A stretch of 37,990 bases of DNA from Acidobacteriota bacterium (lineage in GTDB: Bacteria > Acidobacteriota > Blastocatellia > RBC074), in NCBI GenBank assembly GCA_016789605.1, contig JAEUQO010000424.1, positions 1 through 37,990 of the forward strand, given 5' to 3'. Of this stretch, positions 16,019-25,268 are shown piece by piece (the stretch's first letter is position 1; every line of letters starts with the position of its first letter). Position numbers and translations under genes: made by a program. The notes beneath the pieces were generated by a model. That model worked only from the letters and a program-made list of their open reading frames with translations, had not been told where the DNA came from and ran no database searches.

Positions 16019-17041
16019 AGCCGTTTGCCAGCGGGGCGCGAATTTGATCAACCCAACCAGAAAACCCAACCCGTAACTGATGTGGAGTGCGGTGTAAACG
16101 ATTGGGAGCAAGAGCAGATGGGAGCCGAACGCGTCACTCTTGCTTGCTGATCGGGCAGAAGCTAGCAAATTGGCCAATAGATAGCAACCAAGAATTCCGG
16201 CCAGTAACCAGGCGCCCAGCGGCAAAAAGCTGGCCGCCAACACACCCACCAGCAGCGCCGCAACAAAGGCGGGCGGCACAAATTGACGCAGTGACATCTG
16301 GCGCGGATGTTTTTGCAGGACGCGCACTTTCCAGTAGCCGTACTGGTAATATTGTTTGAAGACTTTGCGGAAGGTCGAGCGGCTGTAATAGCGCGATTGC
16401 ACATCGGCGGCGAGCAGAATCTTTGCGCCGAGTTTGCGCAAGCGGTAGTTGTATTCGTCGTCCTGATTGCGCACGAGTTCTTCGTCATACGGGCCAGCGC
16501 GTTCGATGATCGTGCGCGTGTACGCCGGAAACGCCACCGTGTCGGTCAGCATCGTCTGGTCTTTGATTGTGCGAAACGCCGAACCGCCCACGCCGAAGGC
16601 CGAACTCATCGCCGTGGCGATCACGCGCGCCGAGAGCGTTTCGCCGATGGTCTCAATCGGACCGCCCACGCCGTCTGCCGCGCCGCTTTGCAGGTAATGC
16701 ACACAACGGCGCAGGTAATCCGGCGCAATTTCGCAATGCCCGTCAACGCGCACGATGATGTCGCCGCTGGCTTGTGCAATGGCGCGATTCAATCCCGTGG
16801 GCGCGATTTTGCCGGGATTGTCTATCACTTTCAGGCGCTGAAAGCGCGTTTGAAATCCGGCGATCAGCGCGCGGGTCTGATCGGTAGACATTCCGTCGGC
16901 GACGATGATTTCCATTTGTTCCAGCGGATAATCCTGCGCCAACACCGAACCGAGACTGCGTTCGATGTATCCGGCTTCGTTGCGCACGGGCATCACGACA
17001 CTGACAAAAGGCAGTTGTTGTTGCGTTGTTTGAGCTGACAC
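16013..17041 (-). CDS. GT2 glycosyltransferase with C-terminal membrane segments (ExoA-like)
   Basis: 342 residues from a GTG start. GT-A fold: FVSVVMPVRNEAGYIERSL at the N-terminus, EIIVADGMSTDQTR, then the nucleotide-sugar/metal motif RVDGHCEI (D100 and following). A QDDEYNYRLRKLG motif near residue 195 corresponds to the catalytic ED-type region. Two or three hydrophobic segments (about 252-300 and 310-332) anchor it in the inner membrane. This layout resembles ExoA-type transferases of succinoglycan synthesis, which add a sugar to a lipid-linked chain; the sugar here is unknown. It lies 13 bases after the CapK-like gene, so it is the last gene of the tight glycan run. Confidence 0.88.
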   Translation of the reverse strand: MSAQTTQQQLPFVSVVMPVRNEAGYIERSLGSVLAQDYPLEQMEIIVADGMSTDQTRALIAGFQTRFQRLKVIDNPGKIAPTGLNRAIAQASGDIIVRVDGHCEIAPDYLRRCVHYLQSGAADGVGGPIETIGETLSARVIATAMSSAFGVGGSAFRTIKDQTMLTDTVAFPAYTRTIIERAGPYDEELVRNQDDEYNYRLRKLGAKILLAADVQSRYYSRSTFRKVFKQYYQYGYWKVRVLQKHPRQMSLRQFVPPAFVAALLVGVLAASFLPLGAWLLAGILGCYLLANLLASARSASKSDAFGSHLLLLPIVYTALHISYGLGFLVGLIKFAPRWQTAA

Positions 17042-17054
17042 AAGATTTACCAGG

Positions 17055-18446
17055 CTATTTGGTTGTCTGATTCTGACCGAGCAGAGAAATGACCGCTTTG
17101 AATTTCCCGGCCTTGGTGCGCGGAATGTCGTTGACGGGTTCGACGATGACTTCGACGGCGGCGCTCAACCGTTGTTGGACGCGCGCAACAATGTCGGCGA
17201 CATCGCTTTCGTTGAATTCCGGCGTCGGCACGATTTTGACGCGAATGCGCGTCAACGCCTCCTGAATGATCTGGCCTTCGCGCACATGCGGTTGATTGAC
17301 AAAAATGCCGTGAAACCGCACCAGTTGGCGTCCGTCGGGACCGGTGACGACGTCTTCGATACGCCCGACGACTTCCTTGATGACCGGCATTGCGCGACCG
17401 CACGGACACGGTTCGCCATCCCACGCCGCCAGATCGCCCAGGCGAAAGCGCACGAACGGTTGCGAATAGTGCATCAAACTGGTGGCGACGACTTCACCGA
17501 CTTCGCCCGCGTCGCAAGGTGAGCCGTCCGGCCTGAGAATTTCGACCACGCCGATGTCAGGGCTGACGTGCAAACGTCCGGCTTCACAGGCGCTGGCAAA
17601 CAACACATTTTCGACCGTGCTGTATTCTTCAAACACGGGACAGCCATATGCCGCTTCCATCACCTGACGCATGTCCGGCGTGACTTTTTCGCTGGTGGTG
17701 ATGACAGCTTTCAGCCCCGGCGCAGTCAGCCCTTTTTCCAGCATGAATTTTGCCAGCAGGTAATACGACACCGCATATCCGGTCAACCATTGAATCCGGT
17801 GTTTGCGCAGCGCTGCGACGTAACAGTGTGCCGTGTCTGCGCGCAGGTGAAAGGCGGAAAAGTACGCCTGACGTTCGACGTAGTTGAAGCGGTAAAACGG
17901 CCCCTGGCTGAGCGGATCGGGTTCGACCATGCGGCCTGAAAACGTCGCACGCGGCACGGTGAAAGAAACGCCTGCCCAGCCAGCGGAACGGGCTTCGCGC
18001 ACGGCCATCGAAGCGCGCAATTCCGTTGCCGTCCACAAACTGGCGATGGGCGTGCCGGTTGAACCGCTGGTGTAAAACGTCAGCGGGTTGCGCAATCCCA
18101 AATCCTGCCGCAAAAAATCATACGGGCGCGCGCGGATCGGGTCTTTTTCCAGCAAGGGCAATTCTGTCAGACGGCCAGCGCGGGCCGCCTGTTTTTGCGC
18201 ATCGGTCCAGATGTCACGATAAAACGGCACGTGATCCGCGGCGGCAGACAACATTTGGCGCAACGCGGTTTGTTGCCATTGCTGCCATTGTTCGTGCTGC
18301 CAGCGGTCGCGGCTCAGGTAATCACTCAGCGCCTGGCGATAGCCCGTACCAAAGCGTTGCCAATACCAATAGACGCCAAAGGCGCTGACTGCGCCGTGTT
18401 GCGCCCAGACCGGCAAGCGTTGATATAAAGCGTCAAACGTTCCCAT
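17055..18446 (-). CDS. CapK/PaaK-like adenylate-forming enzyme
   Basis: 463 residues from the ATG at 18446, 5 bases past the stop of the upstream GT4; a longer start at 18494 would overlap that gene by 43 bases. It belongs to the phenylacetate-CoA ligase-like (CapK) branch of ANL enzymes. Seen: an ATP-binding loop TFYTSGSTGTP (residues ~123-133), the adenylate-binding YGCPVFEEYSTVEN, the hinge-type region RLGDLAAWDGEPCPCGRAM with paired cysteines, VVGRIEDVV, and the terminal RTKAGKFKAVIS with the expected lysine. CapK proteins occur in capsule loci. They probably activate a carboxylic acid, perhaps for acyl decoration or an amide bond on the glycan. The position between a GT4 and a GT2 supports a glycan role. 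The acid is unknown. Confidence 0.88.
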   Translation of the reverse strand: MGTFDALYQRLPVWAQHGAVSAFGVYWYWQRFGTGYRQALSDYLSRDRWQHEQWQQWQQTALRQMLSAAADHVPFYRDIWTDAQKQAARAGRLTELPLLEKDPIRARPYDFLRQDLGLRNPLTFYTSGSTGTPIASLWTATELRASMAVREARSAGWAGVSFTVPRATFSGRMVEPDPLSQGPFYRFNYVERQAYFSAFHLRADTAHCYVAALRKHRIQWLTGYAVSYYLLAKFMLEKGLTAPGLKAVITTSEKVTPDMRQVMEAAYGCPVFEEYSTVENVLFASACEAGRLHVSPDIGVVEILRPDGSPCDAGEVGEVVATSLMHYSQPFVRFRLGDLAAWDGEPCPCGRAMPVIKEVVGRIEDVVTGPDGRQLVRFHGIFVNQPHVREGQIIQEALTRIRVKIVPTPEFNESDVADIVARVQQRLSAAVEVIVEPVNDIPRTKAGKFKAVISLLGQNQTTK

Positions 18447-18451
18447 CACAA

Positions 18452-19537
18452 TCAGCGTCGTTGTGTCGTCAAATCCGTCAGCAGTCGTTGCCATTGCGGC
18501 AAGACATTTTCCCAGGCAAAGCTCTCTGCCTTGCGCCGCGCATTGGCGGACAAGCGCGCCGCCAATTCAGGTTCGGTCAACAGACGCCGCACGGCCTGTG
18601 TCATTGCCGCCGGATCATTGGGCGGCACCAGCAGCGCGTCGTGTTCGTGCGTGAGCAAATACGGCAACCCGCCGACATTGGTGCTGACCACGCAGAGGCC
18701 GCAAGCCATTGCTTCGAGCACGCTGACAGGCGTGTTGTCTACATTGGTGGTGTTCAAAAAGATGTCGCCGCGTTGCAACCACTGCGGCACTTCGTGGTTG
18801 GCGATGCCGCCCGGCAGTGCCAGACGGTCGCTCACGCCGAGTTCGCGCGCTAGTTGCGTTACGTGTTGCTGGCTGCCATCGCCTTTGTCCGGGCCAACCA
18901 TGATCAGTTCTATGTCAGGAAATTGGCGCGCGAGTTCCGCCGTCACGGTGACCGCCAGCGCCGGATGATAGATTTCGTGAAAGGCGCGCAGCCAAAGCAC
19001 GCGCGGTTGTGGTTGTGAGCGCAGTCGGAAGTCATAGCGCGCAATTTCGAGCGGATTGGGCACAATTTGAATGTCGTCGTGATACGCGCGCATCTGTTCG
19101 CGCAAATAAGCGGATGGCGCAGTGACCACCGTCGCCTTTTGCAAACAGGCGCGCACGCGTTGTGCCTGTGTGGCAGAAAATTCCGGCAAGCGTCCGCCGT
19201 GCAATGAAAGCACAAACGGACAAGCCAGACGCGCCAGCAGGGAGGATACGGCTTCGCCCCACAAAAACGCTCGTCCGCTGTAAAGCCCGACAATCGCGAC
19301 ATCATAGGATCGTCGTCGCAAAGTCGTGGTGGCCAGCATATCCAGGCTGCGCAGCAAACCTGAACGCTGCGCAGAGACGCGCAAAATCTGACTGGTGACG
19401 GGCGCGAGTTTGTCGGCCAAATCCGCCGCGACAGAATGACTGCCGTTTTGGGGCGAGACAAAGCTGGAAACCATCAACACGCGCGGCAGCGACGATTTCG
19501 CTGCCGGAACAAATTGTGATGCGGGATTGCTGGACAC
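18452..19537 (-). CDS. GT4 glycosyltransferase
   Basis: 361 residues, GT-B fold. N-terminal strand RVLMVSSFVSPQNGSHSVAADLADKL; central HGGRLPEFSATQAQRVRACL and PSAYLREQM; IQIVPNPLEIARYDFR at the domain boundary; then RVLWLRAFHEIYHPALAV, IELIMVGPDKGDGS and the donor-binding VDNTPVSVLEAMACGLCVVSTN with the conserved glutamate. It is expected to act on the cytoplasmic face with a nucleotide sugar. The start is GTG at 19537 with no good ribosome binding site; the real start could be a little downstream since the fold begins near residue 19. It sits between the O-antigen ligase (73-base gap) and the CapK-like gene (5-base gap). Confidence 0.9.
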   Translation of the reverse strand: MSSNPASQFVPAAKSSLPRVLMVSSFVSPQNGSHSVAADLADKLAPVTSQILRVSAQRSGLLRSLDMLATTTLRRRSYDVAIVGLYSGRAFLWGEAVSSLLARLACPFVLSLHGGRLPEFSATQAQRVRACLQKATVVTAPSAYLREQMRAYHDDIQIVPNPLEIARYDFRLRSQPQPRVLWLRAFHEIYHPALAVTVTAELARQFPDIELIMVGPDKGDGSQQHVTQLARELGVSDRLALPGGIANHEVPQWLQRGDIFLNTTNVDNTPVSVLEAMACGLCVVSTNVGGLPYLLTHEHDALLVPPNDPAAMTQAVRRLLTEPELAARLSANARRKAESFAWENVLPQWQRLLTDLTTQRR

Positions 19538-19610
19538 GAATGAAACGCGGCTGGTTTAGGCCGGGCTGTTTGAATTGCGATTGGTCACGCGCGGAATGAT
19601 CACGAAATGA

Positions 19611-21077
19611 TTAGCGACTCAATCCCGGCGTAAATCTGCCGGGCGCAAAACGATTCTCAAGCGATGGCGGCGTTGCGGGAACAGGCGCAGGCGCCGAGAA
19701 AAGCATCAGTGCGGCTGCCAGGCCAAACGTGAAGGCCGGCGCAACAGTGCGCATGGCCACTGAGGCCATACAAAGAAAACTCCACAAGGTCAGTGCTGCC
19801 ACGGCGGCTTTGGCTTCAGGTGTTTGCGCATTGAGAAAATGGCGAATCGCCAGCACCAGCATCAAGATCAACGCCGTCAGACCGAACAGGCCATGCTCAG
19901 CCAGCAGACGTGAAAATTCTGTATGGGCGGCGGCTTTGTTGTGGCCCTCACGATACTGGCGAGCCTGGCCTGGGCCGACGCCAAAGATCATGTGATCGTA
20001 AAAGACCTGCAAATCGCTGAGCACGATCTGGTCGCGGCCAGAAAGTTTGGTATCGGCAAACCGTTTGGTCAGCGCGCCGCCCGTGAATTGATCCAGCACG
20101 GGCAACAAGGCGAAATTGACGACGACCAGCAGGACTCCCAGTCCGACAGCCAGCCGCAAGCGCGTGCGCCGATCACGAACCAGAAAATATGCGGCCACCA
20201 GGGCGGATGCGCCTGCGGCATACAAACCGCCGCGCGAAAATGTCAGCGCGCTTTGCGCCATCAAAAACAGCATCACGGCGATCATCGTCAGTTTCAACCC
20301 GCGCGACTGTTCCTTGTCAAACAACCACAAAAAGATCAACAACGCGCCAAAGCCGAGCACGGCTGACACCTGATTCGGGCCAAAGCCGCCGCTGGTGGCA
20401 AAATTGGAACTGTTGTTGAAGCTCAATTCTTTGGCGCTAAGAATGCCCGTCAACGTTAGTGCGCCAATCGAAACAATCGGAAGCACCAAGGACAAAAACA
20501 TGCGCCGCAACAATACGCCCGTGAGCGCGGTTTGAGCGAAAAACCAGGTGCAGACTGCCAGCGCCAGCGGCCCCGACAAATTGAAGCTGACCTGTTTGCG
20601 CAATTCGGTCGAATCCAGGTTGGCCAGCGGCAACACCGTCGAAGGCAGCAAGAGCGCGAAAAAGATCAGTGGCAACACCGGGCCGCGCAAACGATTGGAG
20701 CGCAGCGCCGTGAGCAGCAACAAGCCAATGACGGCGTATTTGCCAAATTCCCAAAAGAGCGGGGAATCAGCCATGCGCCAAAGCACTTCCGCGCCGGTGA
20801 TATAGGCGCAGATGTAAAGCACGCGTTCTGTGCGCGGCGACAAAATCGCCCACCAGACGCCGAGCGCCAGCACGCTGAGCACGTGCAACCCCGTCAGCAC
20901 CGGCGCAAAAACCAGCAGCGGTCCTAACAGTAAATGCGCCACCAGCAAGACAGGAATCACCAGCGTTTCAGGCAGCGCGCGCAATGACGTGGGGTGTGCC
21001 GCGCGTTGTTGCGACAACCTCGGCGCAATGGGTGTAATAATGGTTTTGATCTGAGAGACGGCAGTTTGGTCTGACAT
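19611..21077 (-). CDS. O-antigen ligase/polymerase family (Wzy_C) membrane protein
   Basis: 488 residues with roughly 11-12 hydrophobic segments. The Wzy_C/WaaL signature lies in the long periplasmic loop near residues 355-400: FGVGPGQARQYREGHNKAAAH, then TEFSRLLAEHGLFGL. The arginines and the histidine before the acidic EF motif are typical. Such proteins either polymerise lipid-linked repeat units (Wzy) or ligate glycan to an acceptor (WaaL or protein O-glycosylation); sequence alone does not separate these. The 82-base gap upstream (21078-21159) is the largest inside the glycan run and could hold an internal promoter, but I find no convincing one. There is a Pro/Ala-rich cytoplasmic tail. 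Confidence 0.88.
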   Translation of the reverse strand: MSDQTAVSQIKTIITPIAPRLSQQRAAHPTSLRALPETLVIPVLLVAHLLLGPLLVFAPVLTGLHVLSVLALGVWWAILSPRTERVLYICAYITGAEVLWRMADSPLFWEFGKYAVIGLLLLTALRSNRLRGPVLPLIFFALLLPSTVLPLANLDSTELRKQVSFNLSGPLALAVCTWFFAQTALTGVLLRRMFLSLVLPIVSIGALTLTGILSAKELSFNNSSNFATSGGFGPNQVSAVLGFGALLIFLWLFDKEQSRGLKLTMIAVMLFLMAQSALTFSRGGLYAAGASALVAAYFLVRDRRTRLRLAVGLGVLLVVVNFALLPVLDQFTGGALTKRFADTKLSGRDQIVLSDLQVFYDHMIFGVGPGQARQYREGHNKAAAHTEFSRLLAEHGLFGLTALILMLVLAIRHFLNAQTPEAKAAVAALTLWSFLCMASVAMRTVAPAFTFGLAAALMLFSAPAPVPATPPSLENRFAPGRFTPGLSR

Positions 21078-21159
21078 GATAATTCTGATGGCCGGTCTGG
21101 TGACCGAGATAGGTATTGTGGGAGTCAGCGCAGGGGGGCCAATGTCATTTCATTCCCGT

Positions 21160-23535
21160 TCATATGCGATCATATGTACGACACAGTTCCTGAAGCACGA
21201 CTTCAGGGCTATAAACGGTGCGCACACGCGTTTGAAATGCCGCACCTAGTGTACGGCGCAATTCCGCCGAAGCCAACAACGAATTCAGTGCGGCGGCAAG
21301 TTTTTCTGGCGCAGCAGGCGGCACAATAATTCCTGCGCGACCGTGATCCAGCACTTCGGCGCATTGCCCGACATCGGTGGCAACCGCAGGTAAGCTGGCT
21401 GCGCCATATTCGAGCAAGGCGACGGGCAAGCCTTCCGAAACAGAACTGAGTACGCCAATGCCACTCGCGCGTAGCAAGGCCGCAATATCCTGCCGTTGTC
21501 CGAGCAGGGTGACGTGTGCGGCCAACTGCAAGCGTTCAATCTCGGCCTGAAGCTGCGCACGATAATCAGGATGGCGCGCTTCTCCTGCCAGTAGCAAATG
21601 CGTTTCTGGATGTTGCTGGATAACGACCGCCAAGGCCCGCAACAACGTCAAATGATCTTTGTCTTCGTGCAAATTGGCGACACACACAATGCGGCTACCA
21701 GTTGTGCCGGGCAAGGCGGGCAATTGCTTTTCGTTGGGCGCTTCGGCGTTTGTGACGCTGGCGAAATTGGGCAAATAACGCACACGTTCTGCCGGGACGC
21801 ACAACCGACGCACCGTCCATTCAGCCAGGTCTTGATTGACGGTGAAGACCTGGCTTACCCACGGCATCAGCCAGCGATAGAGATGCGCCGGACGGTCTTC
21901 TTGGGCAAAACGCCCAGTGTGATGATGCCAGATGACTTTGACGTCAGGTGTCAGCCAGGACGCCGCTAACGCAATAAACAATGACGTGTTGTGCGCGTGT
22001 AACAATCGGACATTGTGTTGGCGCACAAATTCGGCCAGTTGGTTGATCGCGCGCCAATCAAAGCGTCCGCGTCGTTGCAAACGCAGACGAATTACCTCGG
22101 GCCTGACGCTGTCATTGAGCGCCCCATCACGCCGCGTGGTGCAAAGAAACATTCGATACCGGTCACGCGGCAAATGGTTGACCAGGTTGACCGCCATACG
22201 TTCCGCGCCGCCCGCATCCAGCGTATCCACGATGTGCATCACGCCGGGCAAAGTGTCGGCTTGATCATGCGCTTGCGCGCGCAAGAATCGTTTTTTGCCG
22301 AACACGCCCGGCAGCAGCACAAACAGCAACCCAATGACAGGCGTCAGGTAACGCAAAATCGAAAGCGTCAAAATCGTCATGCCCCAGAAATAGAGCAGCG
22401 TCAGACTGATTCCGACAGCCATTGCACGCGTTGCGCCGCCGTATTGCCACGAACGCCAAACGCCCCAAAGCGCCAGGCCCAGATACAACGCCTGCACCGC
22501 CAGCAATAATCCTTCGCGCCGCCCGCTGTCGGTGGCGTACCAGCTGCGCACGGCTTTGAGTCCGATCAGTTTGGCAAAAGCCAGCGGTTGCGGCCCGGCT
22601 TCTTGGCGAATGACGGTGGCAATTTGCGCCAGCGAGGTCATTTCGTGATAGCGCGCGTCAATGCGTTGCATCAGGGCGCGCGTGTCTTCGGGGACGGGGA
22701 CGGCTTGCCGATAACGTTTGAGGTTGACTGCGAAGCGCAAACCATCGCGAATGCTCGGCACCAGATTGTTGCTCAGCAACACGGCACGTCCGGTTTTGGC
22801 ATAGACCCAGGTTTGCCAGGGCAACAACGCGGCAACATTGCCCGCGAGCAACGCCACCAGTAAACCGACGCGCAAACGCCAGCTTGGTTGATGCAGCGTG
22901 ATCAGCAACCCGAGAGCGAGCAAAACGCCTGCCCCCAATCCGATAGGACGAATGAGCGAGGCCCAGCCGCAAAGCGCTCCGGCCAGCACACAGAGTTGCC
23001 AGCGTTGCTGACGGCAACCGCGCCACAATGCATATACACCGCCGTAAAACAGCGCCATAAAGGGAATTTCGCTGTTGGGTTGTTTGGTCAGCCACAAAAT
23101 CGGCGGGTAGCTGATCCACACCAGAGTCGCCAGCAGCGCCGTTGGCGTGCGCCACAACGAAGCTGCCAACAGAAACACAAACATTGCCGCCAACAGATGA
23201 CTGAGCAGCGTTAATCCGGATTGCGCCGTTGCAGGTGTGAGCGAAAACCACGCCGCCAGTTTGAAGGTTGCTGCCAGCAACAACGGATACCCCGGCGGAT
23301 AGTGCAACGCGAGCGTGCCATCGTTTGTAACCAGACCTTTGCCAGCGGCCAGATTTTGGGCGACCGGTTCGTAAAAATATTGGTAATCGGAATTTTCGTT
23401 GGCTTGCGCTTCGGCAGGGACGATTCGCCAAAAGACGAGCACGGCCAGCAACGAACAAAGCGCGGCCAAAACCAGATAACGCCGCGTGTTGGCGGGCGGC
23501 GGCGTTTCAGTGATTGTTTGGTTGGCGATTAACAC
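21160..23535 (-). CDS. GT39-like membrane transferase fused to a GT4 glycosyltransferase
   Basis: A single 791-residue frame with two complete halves. Residues 1-415 form a polytopic GT-C protein like the GT39/ArnT-type (PMT_2) family. It has a first helix at ~20-38, a periplasmic loop with acidic residues (ENSDYQYFYEPVAQNLAAGKG), then HYPPGYPLLLAATFKLA and further helices up to LSILRYLTPVIGLLFVLLPG. A charged linker (416-430) leads to a full GT4 GT-B domain: MHIVDTLDAGGAERMAVNL, LLHAHNTSLFIALAASWL, RVRYLPNF, RIVCVANLHEDKDHLTLLRA, and SEGLPVALLEYGAASLP with the conserved glutamate. The GTG start is at 23535, 12 bases past the upstream stop. GT39 uses polyprenyl-phosphate sugars on the outer face while GT4 uses nucleotide sugars in the cytoplasm, so the chain would act on both sides of the membrane. 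There is no frameshift or composition break at the joint. Confidence 0.9.
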   Translation of the reverse strand: MLIANQTITETPPPANTRRYLVLAALCSLLAVLVFWRIVPAEAQANENSDYQYFYEPVAQNLAAGKGLVTNDGTLALHYPPGYPLLLAATFKLAAWFSLTPATAQSGLTLLSHLLAAMFVFLLAASLWRTPTALLATLVWISYPPILWLTKQPNSEIPFMALFYGGVYALWRGCRQQRWQLCVLAGALCGWASLIRPIGLGAGVLLALGLLITLHQPSWRLRVGLLVALLAGNVAALLPWQTWVYAKTGRAVLLSNNLVPSIRDGLRFAVNLKRYRQAVPVPEDTRALMQRIDARYHEMTSLAQIATVIRQEAGPQPLAFAKLIGLKAVRSWYATDSGRREGLLLAVQALYLGLALWGVWRSWQYGGATRAMAVGISLTLLYFWGMTILTLSILRYLTPVIGLLFVLLPGVFGKKRFLRAQAHDQADTLPGVMHIVDTLDAGGAERMAVNLVNHLPRDRYRMFLCTTRRDGALNDSVRPEVIRLRLQRRGRFDWRAINQLAEFVRQHNVRLLHAHNTSLFIALAASWLTPDVKVIWHHHTGRFAQEDRPAHLYRWLMPWVSQVFTVNQDLAEWTVRRLCVPAERVRYLPNFASVTNAEAPNEKQLPALPGTTGSRIVCVANLHEDKDHLTLLRALAVVIQQHPETHLLLAGEARHPDYRAQLQAEIERLQLAAHVTLLGQRQDIAALLRASGIGVLSSVSEGLPVALLEYGAASLPAVATDVGQCAEVLDHGRAGIIVPPAAPEKLAAALNSLLASAELRRTLGAAFQTRVRTVYSPEVVLQELCRTYDRI

Positions 23536-23547
23536 GAGAATTGATGC

Positions 23548-24702
23548 TCAAAGATTGGTTTGCCAGCAGCGGTTCAACAGTTGGCGCAAGGCATCGCGCA
23601 AACCTTCCAGCGAATACTTGCGGCTCCAGGCGGCGGCACGCTGCGCCATCGCCTGATAGCGCGCCGGATCGGCGACAATCTGGCGCAAACAGGTGGCCAG
23701 CGCGTCGGCGTCGCCGGGCGGAATCGTCAAGCCGCGCCCTTCGCTGAGCATCCACGGTACCAATCCGCGTTCTGAGCCGATACAGACCAACCCGAAAGCC
23801 ATCGCTTCAGCGATGGCTTTCGGCCAGCCTTCGGTTTCAGACACCAGCGCCAACACGTCAGCGCGTTCATAAAAATCAAGCACGCGCGCAAAATCCAGGC
23901 CGCCAGCGAAACGCACACGGTCGCGCAATTCCCATTCATCGGTCATTCGTTCCAGCGCGTCACGTTCCGGCCCGTCGCCCACAATGTCCAATGCAACGGT
24001 GATGCCGTCGGCTTTTAACTGCGCCAGGGCTTTGAGCAGGGCAGAGACGTTTTTGGCGACGGATAACCTGCCGACAAAGAGCAAACGCACATTGCGCTGT
24101 TGCCAGGAGTCGTTCTGTTTGGCGGTTGCCGCCACGCGCGCGCGCGCCGTTTGCTCTGCATTCAAAACTGAAGTGAAAAAAGGAATGACGTGCGGCGGCT
24201 GTTCCGGCCATTCGCCATAGACCGTGACCGGACCGCGCCACCAGCGAGATTGCAACAGCGCGCGTTGCCAACGCACGGTGCGGGCTTCGCCGGGATAGCC
24301 TGTCCATTGTCCGGCGAATTTGGCGATCAAGCGCCGTTGCAACAGCGGCAACAGCAGCGCTCCGCACAACGCGATGCTGCCCGGTGCGCGCACGTGAAAG
24401 GCATCGCTTTGTCGCGCCGCCTGTGCCAGCGCCAACAGCATGCGCGGGAATTCCCAAGGCGAACTCGGCGCTTGATCCAGTCCGCGTCCTTTGTCGCGCC
24501 GATACGGGATGACAGAGATTTTGGCCGAATTTTGATACGGAGCCCAGAATTGTGGCGGCGGCCCCTGATCGTGTGGCGCAACGACGATCAACTGGTCAAA
24601 CAGTTCATTCCACACATTCATTTCCAGCACATACGGTTCGTAAGACCACCATTGGCCTTCGTGATAGATGTGTGGACAGATGGTCGCGACGCCAAGTTTC
24701 AT
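23548..24702 (-). CDS. GT4 glycosyltransferase
   Basis: 384 residues, GT-B fold, starting KLGVATICPHIYHEGQWWSYEPYVLEMN. This N-terminus is of a less common GT4 branch that opens with a His-rich acceptor-side loop instead of a Gly-rich GG motif. The C-terminal half is typical: VRLLFVGRLSVAKNVSALLKAL, VALDIVGDGPERDALE, RVRFAGGLDFARVLDFYERAD and LVSETEGWPKAIAEAMAFGL with the conserved glutamates. It is a cytoplasmic enzyme adding one sugar to the lipid-linked chain; donor unknown. Its ATG overlaps the stop of the acetyltransferase-like gene by 4 bases, indicating coupled translation. Confidence 0.9.
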   Translation of the reverse strand: MKLGVATICPHIYHEGQWWSYEPYVLEMNVWNELFDQLIVVAPHDQGPPPQFWAPYQNSAKISVIPYRRDKGRGLDQAPSSPWEFPRMLLALAQAARQSDAFHVRAPGSIALCGALLLPLLQRRLIAKFAGQWTGYPGEARTVRWQRALLQSRWWRGPVTVYGEWPEQPPHVIPFFTSVLNAEQTARARVAATAKQNDSWQQRNVRLLFVGRLSVAKNVSALLKALAQLKADGITVALDIVGDGPERDALERMTDEWELRDRVRFAGGLDFARVLDFYERADVLALVSETEGWPKAIAEAMAFGLVCIGSERGLVPWMLSEGRGLTIPPGDADALATCLRQIVADPARYQAMAQRAAAWSRKYSLEGLRDALRQLLNRCWQTNL

Positions 24703-25268
24703 GCGCTGGGTTGCAGATATTCCTGCGAGCCTTTGTGGTTGACGATTTGGGCGGGTACGCCGACCACGGTACAGCCTTCCGGCACGTCAGCCGTCACCAG
24801 AGAATTGGCCCCGATCACGGCGTCATTGCCAACGACGATTTTGCCTGCGACGGTGGCGTTGGCGCCGATGTAAACGCGGTCTCCGATCTGCGGCACGCCG
24901 CGTCGTTCAGCGCGCCCGGAAACGCCGATGGTTACGCCTTGCGCTAAATTGCATTGGCTGCCAAGCACGGCATTGCCGTTCAAAATGATGTGTCCGAAAT
25001 GACCGATGTACAGGCCCGGCCCGATTTGCGCTGTGTAAGGCAACGAGATGCCGGTCGTGATTTCGATCAGCTTTTGCCAGACGACCAGCAACAGCAGCAA
25101 CGGTCGGCGCAGCAAACCGGGCAATGACGAACGATAAACCGCCGCTGCGACGCGATATTGCAACAGCGCCCACAGCCCTTGTTGCGTCAACAACTGGCGC
25201 AACGCGCCGCTTTCGCCATACGCGGTATAACGCTGAATGTCCGTGCGAAACGTTGCCAGCCAGTTCAT
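24699..25268 (-). CDS. Serine-acetyltransferase-like left-handed beta-helix O-acetyltransferase
   Basis: 189 residues. A short helical N-terminus (FRTDIQRYTAYGESGALRQLL) precedes hexapeptide repeats forming the left-handed beta-helix: IGPGLYIGHFGHIILNG with the catalytic-type histidines, then NAVLGSQCNLAQGVTIGVSG, QIGDRVYIGANATVAGKI, VVGNDAVIGANSLVTADVP and GVPAQIV. It resembles CysE but is shorter than E. coli CysE (~270), as are many SAT-like proteins in polysaccharide loci that O-acetylate sugars using acetyl-CoA. Four-base overlaps with both neighbouring GT4 genes support a glycan-modifying role over cysteine synthesis. There is no cysteine-synthase partner gene nearby. Confidence 0.88.
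   Translation of the reverse strand: MNWLATFRTDIQRYTAYGESGALRQLLTQQGLWALLQYRVAAAVYRSSLPGLLRRPLLLLLVVWQKLIEITTGISLPYTAQIGPGLYIGHFGHIILNGNAVLGSQCNLAQGVTIGVSGRAERRGVPQIGDRVYIGANATVAGKIVVGNDAVIGANSLVTADVPEGCTVVGVPAQIVNHKGSQEYLQPSA

Noticed and set aside
18447..18494. Longer start (18494) of the CapK-like protein
   Set aside because: It would overlap the upstream GT4 by 43 bases and add 16 unrelated residues; the ATG at 18446 lies 5 bases past the stop and fits the family start.
24699..25268. cysE for cysteine biosynthesis
   Set aside because: It is shorter than standard CysE, there is no cysteine synthase nearby, and it is translationally coupled to glycosyltransferases on both sides. Sugar O-acetylation is more likely, though not proven.
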